NCBI GenBank assembly: GCA_965213855.1
Contig: CBDCAA010000008.1
Coordinates: 1,736,001 to 1,800,000 of the forward strand
DNA length: 64,000 nucleotides
Reading direction: 5' to 3'
Origin: JBBROS01 sp965213855
GTDB lineage: Bacteria > Pseudomonadota > Alphaproteobacteria > Acetobacterales > Acetobacteraceae
A program made the translations under genes and the position numbers. Position 1 is the stretch's first letter. Each line of letters starts with the position of its first letter. Under the pieces are notes generated by a model. That model saw only the letters and a list, made by a program, of their open reading frames with translations. It did no database searches and was not told where the DNA came from. Positions 32,930 to 41,533 of this stretch are shown here, in pieces.

Positions 32930-33670
32930 TCAGTAGGTCGATCGTCCGCCCGTCACGTCGAACACCGCGCCGGTGCTGAACGAGCACTCCTCGGTCGCGA
33001 GCCAGCAGGCCAAGGCCGCGATCTCCTCGACCTGGACGAACCGCCCCATCGGGATCTTCGACAGCATGTAGTCGATCTGCGCCGGCGTCATCTGCAGGAA
33101 GATGTCGGTCTTGGCCGCCGCCGGCGTCACCGCGTTCACCAGCACGCCCTTGCCCGCAAGCTCCTTGCCCAGCGATTTGGTCAATGCGATCAGCCCGGCC
33201 TTGCTCGCGCTGTAATGGCTCGCATTCGGGTTGCCCTCCTTGCCCGCCACGCTCGCGATGTTCACCACGCGCCCATACCCGGCCGCGATCATCCCCGGCA
33301 CGATCGCGCTGCACGTCAGCATCGGCCCGACCAGGTTGACATCGACGACATGCCGCCATTGCGCCGCCGGCAGTTCCCAGGTCGGCGCGTTGCCGCCGGT
33401 GATGCCGGCGTTGTTGACCAGGATGTCGATCTTGCCATGCCGGGCCAGCGTGTCCGCCGTGGCCGCGCGCACCGCCTCCTCGTCCGTCTGGTCCACAGCA
33501 TGCGTGCTCACGGACGGGCTGGCCGGCAACGCGGCCATGGCCGCCGCGTCCATGTCCCACACCGCGACCGCGGCGCCGGAGGCCAGCATGCGCTCCACGA
33601 TCGCCCGCCCGATCCCGCGCGCCCCTCCGGTGACGACCGCAACGCGGTTCTGCATATCGAGCTGGTTCAT
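32930..33670 (-). CDS. Short-chain dehydrogenase/reductase (FabG-like)
   Basis: A 246-aa Rossmann enzyme. TGGARGIG (14–21) binds NAD(P), NNAG is at 86–89, and the catalytic residues are Ser140, Tyr153 and Lys157 (in ASHYSASKAG). The C-terminus ECSFSTGAVFDVTGGRSTY is close to 3-oxoacyl-ACP reductase-like sugar or polyol dehydrogenases, so the substrate is open. The acidic residue after the second strand (WDMD) favours NAD. A strong GGAGGGGGGAA precedes the ATG. Gap of 45 bases to metY downstream. Confidence 0.92.
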   Translation of the reverse strand: MNQLDMQNRVAVVTGGARGIGRAIVERMLASGAAVAVWDMDAAAMAALPASPSVSTHAVDQTDEEAVRAATADTLARHGKIDILVNNAGITGGNAPTWELPAAQWRHVVDVNLVGPMLTCSAIVPGMIAAGYGRVVNIASVAGKEGNPNASHYSASKAGLIALTKSLGKELAGKGVLVNAVTPAAAKTDIFLQMTPAQIDYMLSKIPMGRFVQVEEIAALACWLATEECSFSTGAVFDVTGGRSTY

Positions 33671-33716
33671 GGCCTTCCCCCCTCCAAGCGGTCACCTAGG
33701 AGCCCTGTGTGCGAGG

Positions 33717-34298
33717 CTACTGCCGCGGCCCCGCCTCGAGCCGCGTCGAGAGCAGCGCGACCTGCCGGGCCGCCGCCAGCGTCGACTCCAGCGTCCGCGC
33801 ATGGCCCGGCAGGGGCCGCTCCGCCTGCCCGATCTCGGCCAGCAACTCGTGGAACTCCTCCTGGGCCCGGACCGGCATGTGCGCGGTCCCGAGCGGAAAC
33901 ATCGCGAGATCGAGCGGCGCATCGGCCGACAGGTCGTGCTGATTGGCAAAGAAATACAGCAGCCGTCCGTCGGCCGCGAAGATCGGCGAGATGAACAGCA
34001 AGTTCCAGAACTGGCGGCCGTCGGCCCGGTAGTTGACGATCCACTGGATGCAGCCCTGCTGCTCCCGCAGGCACGCCGCGATACGTCCCACCGTTGTCCT
34101 GTCCGTGGCCGGCCCCTGTAGGAACCTGCAATTCCGGCCCACGATGGCGTCGGCCGAATACTGGGTCAGCCGCTCGAACGCGGCGTTCACGGCGATCAAG
34201 GGCATGTCTGGCTGGTGCGGGTCGCTCAGCACCATGGGCTCGGTGCTATGACGCATCGTCGCCAGCACGCCATCGAGCAACGCTTGGTCATCGGCCAT
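33717..34298 (-). CDS. Short LOV-domain (blue-light photoreceptor) protein
   Basis: A 193-aa protein made of one PAS/LOV core (about 15–125) and a C-terminal helical tail, with no kinase, GGDEF or HTH output. All flavin-site residues are visible: photoactive Cys57 in GRNCRFLQG (54–62), Asn89 in VNYRADG, Asn99 in FWNLLF, and Gln120 in FFANQHDLS. The expected chemistry is a reversible FMN–cysteinyl adduct in blue light. The tail (about 135–193) is helix-rich with LLAEIGQAERPL and might dimerise or bind a partner. It lies between uvrC and the SDR gene, 45 bases after uvrC. Confidence 0.9.
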   Translation of the reverse strand: MADDQALLDGVLATMRHSTEPMVLSDPHQPDMPLIAVNAAFERLTQYSADAIVGRNCRFLQGPATDRTTVGRIAACLREQQGCIQWIVNYRADGRQFWNLLFISPIFAADGRLLYFFANQHDLSADAPLDLAMFPLGTAHMPVRAQEEFHELLAEIGQAERPLPGHARTLESTLAAARQVALLSTRLEAGPRQ

Positions 34299-34343
34299 GC
34301 CCGACGCTACCGTTGCCGGAGCCTCCGCGCCAGCCGGGATTCA

Positions 34344-36251
34344 TCAGGTATGGAAGTGCGCGTAAATCCGCCGCGCCGTCTCCCGGTTGATCCCCGGCGC
34401 ATTCTCCAGGTCGGCCAGCCCCGCCTGCTTGACCCCGCGCGCGCTGCCGAAATGGTTCAGCAGCGCCCGCTTCCGCGCCGAGCCTACGCCCGGCACCTCG
34501 TCCAGCTCGCTCGTCACCAGCCCCTTGCTGCGGCCCGCCCGATGCGTCGTGATCGCGAACCGGTGCGTCTCGTCGCGCACCCGCTGCAGGTAGTACAACA
34601 CCGGGTCGCGCGGCGGCAGCTGGAACGGCTCGCGCCCGTCCATGTGGAACCACTCGCGCCCGGCGTCCCGGTCCGGCCCCTTGGCGATCGCCACCACGGG
34701 GATCTGGTGCATCCCCAAATCCTGCATGATCCCGCGCACCGCGCTCAGCTGCCCGGCGCCGCCGTCGATCAGCAGCAGATCCGGGATCGCCGGCGCCGCG
34801 CCCTCGCCCGCGTCGCTGGCCGCCTGCTCGCGCAGGGCGCGGCCGAACCGCCGCTCCAGCACCTCACGCATCATCGCGAAATCGTCGCCCGGCGCGATCG
34901 GCCCGCGGATCGAGTATTTGCGGTAGCCATTCTTGTAGAAGCCGTCCGGCCCCGCCACCACCATCACCCCGTAGGCGTTCGCGCCCATGATGTGGCTGTT
35001 GTCGTAGCACTCGATCCGGTCGGGAGTCCCCGGCAGGCCGAACACGCCCGCCACCGCCTCCAGCAGCTTCGCCTGCCCGGCTGTCTCCGCCAGTTTCCGC
35101 TCCAGCGCCTCCCGCGCGTTCGTCTCGGCATGCAGCACCACCGCCCGCTTCTCGCCCCGCACCGGCACCGACACCTCGACCCGGCGCGCCGCCTTCAGCG
35201 ACAGCGCCTCGGCCAGCAACTCCTGCTCCTCCAACGGAACGTTCAGCAGGATCACCGGCGGCGGCGGCTTGTCGTCGTAGAATTGCCCGAGGAACGCCGC
35301 CAGCACGGCGTCGGCCTCCGCATCGCGCGCATGGGTCGGGAAAAAGGCCCGGTTGCCGTTGTTCCGTCCGCCGCGAATGAAGAACACCTGCACGCACGTT
35401 TGCCCGCCGATCTGGTGCGCGGCGATCACGTCGGCGTCCGAGAGACTCGCCGGGTTGATCACGGCCGTCCCTTGCACGTGGGTCAATCCGCGGATCCGGT
35501 CCCGCACCGCCGCCGCCCGCTCGAACTCGAGCCCTTCGGCCGCCCGCTCCATCTCGGCCGCCAGCTCCTGCTGCACGGTGTTCGCCTTGCCCGACAGGAA
35601 CGCCCGCGCCTGGTCGACGTAATGCCCGTACTCCTCGGCACTCACCCGGCCCACGCACGGCGCACTGCATCGCTTGATCTGGAACAGCAGGCACGGCCGG
35701 CTGCGGTTGCTGAACACCGTGTCCTGGCAGGACCGCAGCAGGAACACGCGCTGCATCGCCGTCACTGTCTGGTTTACCGCCCAGGCGCTGGCGAACGGCC
35801 CGTAGTAGCTGCCCTTCCGCCCGCGTGCGCCCCGGTGCTTGGTGATCTGCGGGAACGGATGGTCTTCGGTCAGCATCAGCCACGGATAGCTCTTGTCGTC
35901 GCGCAGCACGATGTTGAACCGCGGCTTGAGCCGCTTGATCAGGTTCGCCTCGAGCAGCAGCGCCTCGGCTTCCGTGTGCGTCGTCACGATCTCCATGCTG
36001 ACCGTCTCGGACACCATGCGCCGAAGCCGCTCCGGCAGCCGCGACACTTGCGTGTAGCTCGTGACCCGCTTCTTCAGCGACCGCGCCTTACCGACATACA
36101 GCGCGTCGCCCCGGCCATCGAGCATGCGGTACACGCCCGGGCTCGGCGGCATCGTCGACAGCGCGCGTTCGATCGCCGCAATCCCGGCCGGCAGCGACGG
36201 AACGGATGCGGGCGGGGCCGATTGCCCCGGCGGAGAAGATTCGGTCGGCAT
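34344..36251 (-). CDS. uvrC: UvrABC excinuclease subunit C
   Basis: A 635-aa dual-incision nuclease of nucleotide excision repair. The GIY-YIG domain starts at SPGVYRMLDGRGDALYVGKA, the Cys-rich RPCLLFQIKRCSAPCVG follows, and the UVR motif lies around EFERAAAVRDRIRGL. The RNase H-like C-terminal nuclease has ECYDNSHIMG and LLLIDGGAGQL, and tandem HhH motifs end the protein (EVPGVGSARKRALLNHFG, NAPGINRETARRIY). Complete and of normal length. Upstream is an unusually AT-rich 285-base gap with a DnaA-box-like site. Downstream, after 45 bases, is the LOV gene. Confidence 0.97.
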   Translation of the reverse strand: MPTESSPPGQSAPPASVPSLPAGIAAIERALSTMPPSPGVYRMLDGRGDALYVGKARSLKKRVTSYTQVSRLPERLRRMVSETVSMEIVTTHTEAEALLLEANLIKRLKPRFNIVLRDDKSYPWLMLTEDHPFPQITKHRGARGRKGSYYGPFASAWAVNQTVTAMQRVFLLRSCQDTVFSNRSRPCLLFQIKRCSAPCVGRVSAEEYGHYVDQARAFLSGKANTVQQELAAEMERAAEGLEFERAAAVRDRIRGLTHVQGTAVINPASLSDADVIAAHQIGGQTCVQVFFIRGGRNNGNRAFFPTHARDAEADAVLAAFLGQFYDDKPPPPVILLNVPLEEQELLAEALSLKAARRVEVSVPVRGEKRAVVLHAETNAREALERKLAETAGQAKLLEAVAGVFGLPGTPDRIECYDNSHIMGANAYGVMVVAGPDGFYKNGYRKYSIRGPIAPGDDFAMMREVLERRFGRALREQAASDAGEGAAPAIPDLLLIDGGAGQLSAVRGIMQDLGMHQIPVVAIAKGPDRDAGREWFHMDGREPFQLPPRDPVLYYLQRVRDETHRFAITTHRAGRSKGLVTSELDEVPGVGSARKRALLNHFGSARGVKQAGLADLENAPGINRETARRIYAHFHT

Positions 36252-36355
36252 CGAGCGCCCTGATTAGGCCCTCAGCCGGGTGCGGCTCAAGGCCCTGCGC
36301 TTTCGCCGACGATCGCACCGTCTGCCCGAGAGGGCCGGCAACCACTCACCGAACC

Positions 36356-36364
36356 TGTGGATAA
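36356..36364 (-). promoter_or_regulatory. Perfect DnaA-box sequence upstream of uvrC
   Basis: TGTGGATAA, the reverse complement of the consensus TTATCCACA, lies about 105 bases upstream of the uvrC start. The overlapping GAAC–N7–TAAC (36351–36365) is one base away from the alphaproteobacterial SOS half-site pair GAAC–N7–GAAC. A single box does not make an origin. Confidence 0.35.
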
Positions 36365-36439
36365 CCCTGTGGGCCAACGATCGTGGACCACCGCCGGACC
36401 GCCGCCCGTCGGCGTTCTCAGCGCTTTGCCACAAAACCG

Positions 36440-36536
36440 GGCACGACTGCCTATGTCATTGTTTCTAAATCATCAAACGCTAACACGTTGATCCCTACAT
36501 CAACTTGAACGCCCATCTCCCTGCAAATGAAGGGAG
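36440..36536. other. AT-rich intergenic patch with two inverted repeats and a possible gene remnant
   Basis: The lines 36421–36480 and 36481–36540 hold 29 and 28 G/C of 60, versus about 70% around. Two hairpins are visible: CTCCCT/AGGGAG (36517–36522 and 36531–36536), directly behind the folB stop, and GTTGAT/ATCAAC (36487–36492 and 36499–36504). On the minus strand the frame ending at 36451 reads MGVQVDVGINVLAFDDLETM plus T, with AT-rich codons and a protein-like composition. No start or ribosome site beyond the internal ATG at 36516 is evident. It may be a decayed foreign-gene tail, or just the uvrC promoter region. Confidence 0.45.
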
Positions 36537-36935
36537 TCAATCCGTGCTGGTGGACAATCTGCAGCGCTCCACCTCCACGCCGGCAGCACCCGCATCGGGG
36601 AACACGTCCAGCTTCTCGACCCGCACCCGCGCGACCAGCACGCGCCCATCCTCCAGGCACGCTGCCGCGATCCGTTCGGCCATCGTCTCGACCAGCTTCG
36701 TGTGGCCCGCCCCGGCGATCGCCCGTACCCGTTTGACCACGTCTTCGTAGCTGACCACCCGCTCCAGCCGGTCCTCGCCCACGGCTCCGTCTGCCCAACC
36801 CGGGTCCGCCACAGCCAGGTCGACATTGACCCGGATGCGCTGCGTGCCGCGATGCTCGTGCGGGTAGACGCCGATCGCCGCTTCCAACACGATGTCGCGG
36901 ACGAACACGGACCGCCGGCCGGGTCCGGCGAGCAT
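36537..36935 (-). CDS. folB: Dihydroneopterin aldolase
   Basis: A 132-aa enzyme of folate synthesis that cleaves dihydroneopterin to 6-hydroxymethyl-dihydropterin. The pattern FVRDIVLEAAIGVYPHEH at the N-terminus, RIRVNVDLAV, VSYEDVVKRV (catalytic Glu/Tyr region) and HTKLVETMAERIAAACL is typical. I used the ATG at 36935. A GTG at 36947 is in frame and overlaps the upstream reductase stop as GTGA, so a start four codons earlier is equally possible. Directly downstream of a pteridine-reductase-like gene, supporting a pterin operon. Confidence 0.92.
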   Translation of the reverse strand: MLAGPGRRSVFVRDIVLEAAIGVYPHEHRGTQRIRVNVDLAVADPGWADGAVGEDRLERVVSYEDVVKRVRAIAGAGHTKLVETMAERIAAACLEDGRVLVARVRVEKLDVFPDAGAAGVEVERCRLSTSTD

Positions 36936-36943
36936 TGACCCGC

Positions 36944-37717
36944 TCACTCCTCCACCCCGCCCGCGCCCGGTCCCCATTGCAGATGCTGGCCGCCGTCCAG
37001 CGCCAGCATCTGTCCCGTAACGGAGGGCAGGGACAGGAGCGCCAGCACGGCCGCAGCCACTTCGCCCGGGCTCGTCCCGCGCTGCAACGGCACGCTGGCG
37101 CATTGCCGGGCGAACTGTGCCTCGGTCTGCCGCGGGCTCGGCAGGGCCGGGCCGGGCCCGATCGCGTTGACCCGGATGCGCGGCGCCAAGGCCAGCGCGA
37201 GTTGCTGCGTGAGCGACCACAGCGCCGCCTTCGACACGGTGTAGGAGACGAAGTGCGGCGTGACCGACCAGACCCGCTGGTCGAGCATGTTCAACACCAT
37301 GCCATGGGCCGTATCGGGCAGGGCTCGGGCGAAGGCCTGGCTCATCACGAACGGCGCCCGCAAGTTGGGGGCCAGATGCCGGTCCCAGCTTTCCCGCGTC
37401 GCCGTGTCCCACTCGTCCCGCTCGAACGTACTGGCGTTGTTGACCAACACGCCGAGCGTGCCCAGGCGCGTGGACGCCTCTGCGACGATCCGCGCCGCTT
37501 CGTCCTCCCGCGACAGGTCGGCCAGCACGACGCAGGCCCGTCCGCCGCGCGCCTGGATCCCCGCAGCCACGGCGTCTGCGGCAGGGCCGCTTTTATTCGC
37601 GTGCACCGCCACCGCAAACCCGGCCTCGGCCAAGGCCTCCGCAATCGCACGGCCCAGGCGGACCGCCCCGCCCGTCACCAGCGCGGCCCTGGGCACGCGC
37701 GCATCGATCTGTGTCAT
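36944..37717 (-). CDS. Pteridine reductase/FolM-like SDR (dihydromonapterin or dihydrofolate reductase)
   Basis: A 257-aa SDR with the TGX3RXG cofactor loop TGGAVRLG (15–22) that marks the PTR1/FolM branch instead of TGxxxGxG. The catalytic set Asp146, Tyr159, Lys163 has the spacing (13 and 4) of pteridine reductases; NNAS replaces NNAG. These enzymes reduce dihydropterins or dihydrofolate with NADPH and can back up FolA. The next gene is folB, which fits a pterin role. Start at 37717; longer in-frame extension upstream lacks support. It faces the histidine kinase gene across a 225-base divergent gap. Confidence 0.9.
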   Translation of the reverse strand: MTQIDARVPRAALVTGGAVRLGRAIAEALAEAGFAVAVHANKSGPAADAVAAGIQARGGRACVVLADLSREDEAARIVAEASTRLGTLGVLVNNASTFERDEWDTATRESWDRHLAPNLRAPFVMSQAFARALPDTAHGMVLNMLDQRVWSVTPHFVSYTVSKAALWSLTQQLALALAPRIRVNAIGPGPALPSPRQTEAQFARQCASVPLQRGTSPGEVAAAVLALLSLPSVTGQMLALDGGQHLQWGPGAGGVEE

Positions 37718-37942
37718 GAGCGGTGAGGTACCGTCATGAGTCGTGCCCGTAAAGATGGGCCCGCGTTCGCGACCCGATTCCACCCGGCGCCGGCACGGCA
37801 GGTCGACGGCGCCCGATCGACGGCACTCCGGGCGGCCGATCCGCGGCCGACGTCTTCCAAGCCCGATCCAACACTCTTGCGTGTGCGCAACCAAGCCTCC
37901 CGGTGCCGGACTTTCGGCGCAAGCGGTGCGGTGATAGCCACC

Positions 37943-40771
37943 ATGAGGCGAATGACCCGTACCCTTGACCGTTCGGCCGATTCACGAGGCCCCAAGCGGC
38001 CCCGTTCGCGCGGGCGTCTCATCCGCTCGCTCCGCCGGCGATGGGCCGACCGGCACATCCCCGTGCGCCTGATCTTGATCGGCGTCGTGTTCGCCCTGGT
38101 TCTGCCGGGAGTCGCCTTCTTCGGCATCCTGCTCGACCGCGTCGCCCAGGGCGAGCGGGTCCGCTCGCGTGAGCTCGGCCAGGCCACGGCCATCCGGACC
38201 GCAGAGGCGATCGACCGCGAACTCGGCAGCCTCATCGCCGCACTGACGACGTTGGCGACCTCGCCCGCATTGGATGCCGACGACCTGACCGCCTTCCACC
38301 TGCAAGCCCGGGCCGTCTCCCTGGCGCTGCACCACGACATCCTGCTGATCGACGCGGCGGGCCGCGTCGTCACGGGCAGCCGCGACGTCGTGGACGGGCG
38401 CGTACCGCGGATTGGCAGCCTCGATACGGCCGAACACGTCGTCCAGACGGGCGAGCCCGCCGTCTCCGGCCTGTTCACGAGCCGCGTGACCCATCAGCCC
38501 AGCGTCGCCGTCGACGTGCCCGTGCTCCGCGCCGGCGCCGTCCGCTACGTGCTGGCCCTCAGCCTGCGCGCGAGCACGCTCAACGAGATACTCGGCACGC
38601 AAGCGCTCCCGGCCGGCTGGATCGCGTCGGTCAACGACTCGGCCGATCATGTCATCGCCCGCACCCTCAATGCCGAGAGCGCCGTCGGCGGCCTTGCCTC
38701 GGCCGACTTCCGCCGCCTGGCCGTGGGCGACAGCGCCACCTGGATCGGCAGCACGCTCGAGGGCACCGAGGTCTTGGCCGCGATGCAGCGGCAGCGCCTG
38801 GCGGACTGGCGCATCGCGGTCGGAGTACCCATCAGCGCCATCGAGGCGCCGCTCCGTGGCACCGTCACCCTTCTCGGCCTGATGGGCGCCGTCACCCTGG
38901 CCATCGCGGCGCTGCTCGCCTGGCGCCTGGCCGACACCGTCGCCGGGCCGCTCCGCGCCCTCGCCCGCGCCGGCGACTCGCTCGGCCAGGGCATACCGGT
39001 GCCGAGGCTCCGCTCCGGGATCGCGGAGGTCGACGCCGTGTCCCGCGCCCTCGTGCAGGCAACCCAGGACCTGCGCGCCCGGGCCGACGCGCTGGCCGCG
39101 GAACGCGCGCAACTCGCCGCCGTCATCGACACGATCCCCGTCGGCCTCGCCATCGCCGACGCGCCGCGCGGCACGCTCGTCAGCGGCAACAAGTATCTCA
39201 ACCGCCTGTTCAACGACGACCTTCGCTTCGGCGCCGACAGCCCGGCCGACTACCGGTGGGAGGCCTACCACGCCGACGGCCGCCTCGTGGACCCGGAGGA
39301 GTATCCGCGCAACCGCGTGCTCGCCGGCGCGTCCCGGGCAGAGCTCATCTGCCTGCATTGCCGCCGCGACGCCTCGGCGATCTGGGTCCAGCTGATCGCC
39401 GCACCCATCCGCGGCCCGGACGGCGAGACAACCGGCGTCGTGATCACCGTGCTCGACATCGACGACGTCGTCCGCGCCCGCGAGGCCGAGACCCGGGCTG
39501 CGGAGAGGCTGGAAGCGCAGGTCGTCGAACGGACAGCGGCGCTGGAGGCGGCCAACCAGCGCCTGCGGGACGAGATCCAGGCGCGTGCGGCCGCCGAAGA
39601 CCAGCTGCGCCAGGCACAGAAGATGGAGGCGGTCGGACAGCTGACCGGCGGCATCGCCCATGACTTCAACAATCTGCTCACGATCATCATCGGCAACCTC
39701 GACCTGCTGCGCCGCCGCACGCCGGACGGCGCCGACTTCGACCGCACGCGCCGTCTGCTCGACAACGCGCTCGAAGGCTCGAACCGCGCCGCGACCCTCG
39801 TGGCCCGTCTGCTCGCCTTCTCCCGCCGGCAGCCGCTCGCGCCACAGCCGGTCGACGCGAACGGCCTGGTCGCCGGGATGGCGGACCTGCTGCATCGCAC
39901 GCTGGGCGACGCCGTCGCGGTCGAGACCACGCTGGCTCCCGACCTCTGGCGCACCCACGTCGACGCCAACCAGCTCGAGAACACGCTGGTGAACCTAGCC
40001 GTCAACGGGCGCGATGCCATGCTCGCCAGCACGTGGCCCGGCGGCACGCTCACGATCGCGACCGCCAACGTGGTGCTGGGCGCCGCCGACCTCGACCCCG
40101 ACGCCGAACCCGGCGAGTACGTTCGGATCGCCGTCACCGACCAGGGCATCGGCATGTCGCACGATGTTGCGGCGCGCGTGTTCGAGCCGTTCTTCACCAC
40201 CAAGCCTCAGGGTCAGGGCACAGGCCTCGGGCTCAGCCAGGTGCACGGCTTCGTCAAGCAGAGCGGCGGCCATGTCGGCCTGCGCACCGCGCCGGGCAGC
40301 GGCACGACCGTCACGATCGACCTGCCCCGCTTCACCGGCCAGGACCGTGCCGCCGTCGCCGGGCCGGCAGGGCGCGCCGCCGAGCACACCCCGCATCTGG
40401 CGATCCTGGTGGTCGAGGACGAGCCCATCGTCCGCCGCACCTCGACCGAGGCGCTGCGGGAACTCGGCCATACCGTGATCCACGCCGGCGACGCCGAGGC
40501 CGGGCTGCACCTGCTCGACCTGCACCCGGAGATCGGGCTGCTGTTCACCGACGTCATGCTGCCCAAGATGAGCGGCCCGCTGCTGGCGATGGAGGCGCGC
40601 CGCCGGCGGCCCGGCCTGCCGATCCTGTTCACCAGCGGCTACACCGGCGAGGCTGCGGACCAGCCCGTCACTCTCGTCGCGGACAGCCTCATGCTGCACA
40701 AGCCGTTCACCATGGCGGAACTTGCGCGATCCCTGGACGAAGCCGTGCAGGCCGCCAACGCCGCATCATGA
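37943..40771 (+). CDS. Hybrid sensor histidine kinase with PAS and receiver domains
   Basis: A membrane sensor of 942 aa. Helix 1 (about 40–65), a periplasmic Cache-like region, helix 2 (TVTLLGLMGAVTLAIAALLA), HAMP, PAS with DTIPVGLAIADAP, coiled coil, HisKA with His573 in GGIAHDFNN, HATPase with GQGTGLGLSQVHGF, and a receiver with Asp870 (LLFTDVMLPKMSG) and KPFTMAEL. It would autophosphorylate at His573 and pass phosphate to its own receiver. The input signal is unknown. Start: an ATG at 37736 has GAGG but leaves 18 bases to the divergent gene and adds an unlikely 69-residue basic leader; 37943 or 37952 is preferred. Confidence 0.9.
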   Translation: MRRMTRTLDRSADSRGPKRPRSRGRLIRSLRRRWADRHIPVRLILIGVVFALVLPGVAFFGILLDRVAQGERVRSRELGQATAIRTAEAIDRELGSLIAALTTLATSPALDADDLTAFHLQARAVSLALHHDILLIDAAGRVVTGSRDVVDGRVPRIGSLDTAEHVVQTGEPAVSGLFTSRVTHQPSVAVDVPVLRAGAVRYVLALSLRASTLNEILGTQALPAGWIASVNDSADHVIARTLNAESAVGGLASADFRRLAVGDSATWIGSTLEGTEVLAAMQRQRLADWRIAVGVPISAIEAPLRGTVTLLGLMGAVTLAIAALLAWRLADTVAGPLRALARAGDSLGQGIPVPRLRSGIAEVDAVSRALVQATQDLRARADALAAERAQLAAVIDTIPVGLAIADAPRGTLVSGNKYLNRLFNDDLRFGADSPADYRWEAYHADGRLVDPEEYPRNRVLAGASRAELICLHCRRDASAIWVQLIAAPIRGPDGETTGVVITVLDIDDVVRAREAETRAAERLEAQVVERTAALEAANQRLRDEIQARAAAEDQLRQAQKMEAVGQLTGGIAHDFNNLLTIIIGNLDLLRRRTPDGADFDRTRRLLDNALEGSNRAATLVARLLAFSRRQPLAPQPVDANGLVAGMADLLHRTLGDAVAVETTLAPDLWRTHVDANQLENTLVNLAVNGRDAMLASTWPGGTLTIATANVVLGAADLDPDAEPGEYVRIAVTDQGIGMSHDVAARVFEPFFTTKPQGQGTGLGLSQVHGFVKQSGGHVGLRTAPGSGTTVTIDLPRFTGQDRAAVAGPAGRAAEHTPHLAILVVEDEPIVRRTSTEALRELGHTVIHAGDAEAGLHLLDLHPEIGLLFTDVMLPKMSGPLLAMEARRRRPGLPILFTSGYTGEAADQPVTLVADSLMLHKPFTMAELARSLDEAVQAANAAS

Positions 40772-41430
40772 CCAGGCGCCCAGCCGCGGCCTACGGCCCG
40801 CTCGCGAGCCTCGTTGCCGCACTGATCACGGCCGGCTGCAGCCTGCCGACCCTCCCGGGATGCGGTCCCGGCCCAGTACCCGGACCGCTCGCCTGGGTCG
40901 TCGACTACGGCTGGCACACCGAGATCGTCGTGCCGGCCGGGCAGGTCGCGGGGCCGCTGCGGCTGTTCCGGTCGATGTTTCCCGCTGCTGAAACCCTGTC
41001 GTTCGGCTTCGGCAAGCAGAGCTTCATGACGCTCCCGCAGCCCGGCGTGCTGGATTTCGTGGCCGGCGCCATCCCTGGCCCGGCCACCGTCCGCGTCATC
41101 CCGCTCCCGGGCGACCCGGCCCGCCTGTACCACGACCCGGTCGCCCGGATCCCGCTCACGCCCGCCGAGTGGGCCGCCCTATCCGAGTTCCTCTGGCGCT
41201 CCTTCACGTTGGCGCCCGACGGCGCCCCGATCGCGGTCGCTGCCGCAACACGGGACGGCAGCCGCTTCTTCCAAGCCGCCACCGGCTACTCGCTCGCCTA
41301 CACCTGCAACGCCTGGACGGTCGACGCCCTGCACCACGCCGGCCTGCCCGTCGGTGGCGCCGTGCTGTTTGCCAGCGGCGCGATGCGCGAGACGGCCACG
41401 GTCCGAGGCGCCTGCCAGCAAGCGACATGA
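40768..41430 (+). CDS. DUF2459 lipoprotein
   Basis: A 220-aa protein with an N-terminal signal ending in LVAALITAGCSLP, a lipobox with Cys as the first mature residue, so probably membrane-anchored in the periplasm. The domain pattern VVDYGWHTEIVVPAG, LSFGFGKQSFM and YTCNAWTVDALHHAGLPV matches DUF2459 (TIGR02117). Its function is unknown, but the conserved H-x-E, Cys-Asn and His suggest an NlpC/P60-like enzyme; that is inference. ATGA overlap with the histidine kinase gene suggests one transcript. Confidence 0.85.
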   Translation: MTRRPAAAYGPLASLVAALITAGCSLPTLPGCGPGPVPGPLAWVVDYGWHTEIVVPAGQVAGPLRLFRSMFPAAETLSFGFGKQSFMTLPQPGVLDFVAGAIPGPATVRVIPLPGDPARLYHDPVARIPLTPAEWAALSEFLWRSFTLAPDGAPIAVAAATRDGSRFFQAATGYSLAYTCNAWTVDALHHAGLPVGGAVLFASGAMRETATVRGACQQAT

Positions 41431-41444
41431 GCCCACGCATCCGA

Positions 41445-41518
41445 TGCGCCCGGCAGGGCTCGAACCTGCGACCAAGCCGTTATGAGCGGCCCGCTCTAAC
41501 CAACTGAGCTACAGGCGC
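41445..41518 (-). tRNA. tRNA with anticodon CAT, probably tRNA-Ile2 (or elongator Met)
   Basis: A 74-nt cloverleaf on the minus strand. Acceptor GCGCCTG pairs with CGGGCGC, the D arm is GCTC/GAGC, the anticodon stem GGCCG/CGGCT encloses the loop CTCATAA (anticodon CAT), and the T arm is GCAGG-TTCGAGC-CCTGC, with discriminator A. CCA is not encoded. The CTTGGTCGC segment after the anticodon stem resembles ileX-type tRNA-Ile2, whose C34 becomes lysidine; elongator Met is the alternative. It does not show the C–A mismatch at 1–72 of initiator tRNA. Confidence 0.93.
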
Positions 41519-41533
41519 GTCGGGAGGCGCAAT

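Noticed and set aside
31646..33994. A 782-codon plus-strand frame antisense to metY and the SDR gene
   Set aside because: No start signal and His/Arg-rich composition; both opposite-strand genes have complete active sites.
34215..36263. A 682-codon frame antisense to uvrC
   Set aside because: Composition artefact; uvrC is intact and full length.
36252..36536. Replication origin near the DnaA box
   Set aside because: One box only, no box cluster, and no dnaA, parAB, hemE or gidA genes in the neighbourhood.
37736..37942. Extended N-terminus of the histidine kinase from an ATG with a GAGG upstream
   Set aside because: It would leave 18 bases for two divergent promoters and adds a basic, low-complexity leader before the first membrane helix; kept only as an alternative.
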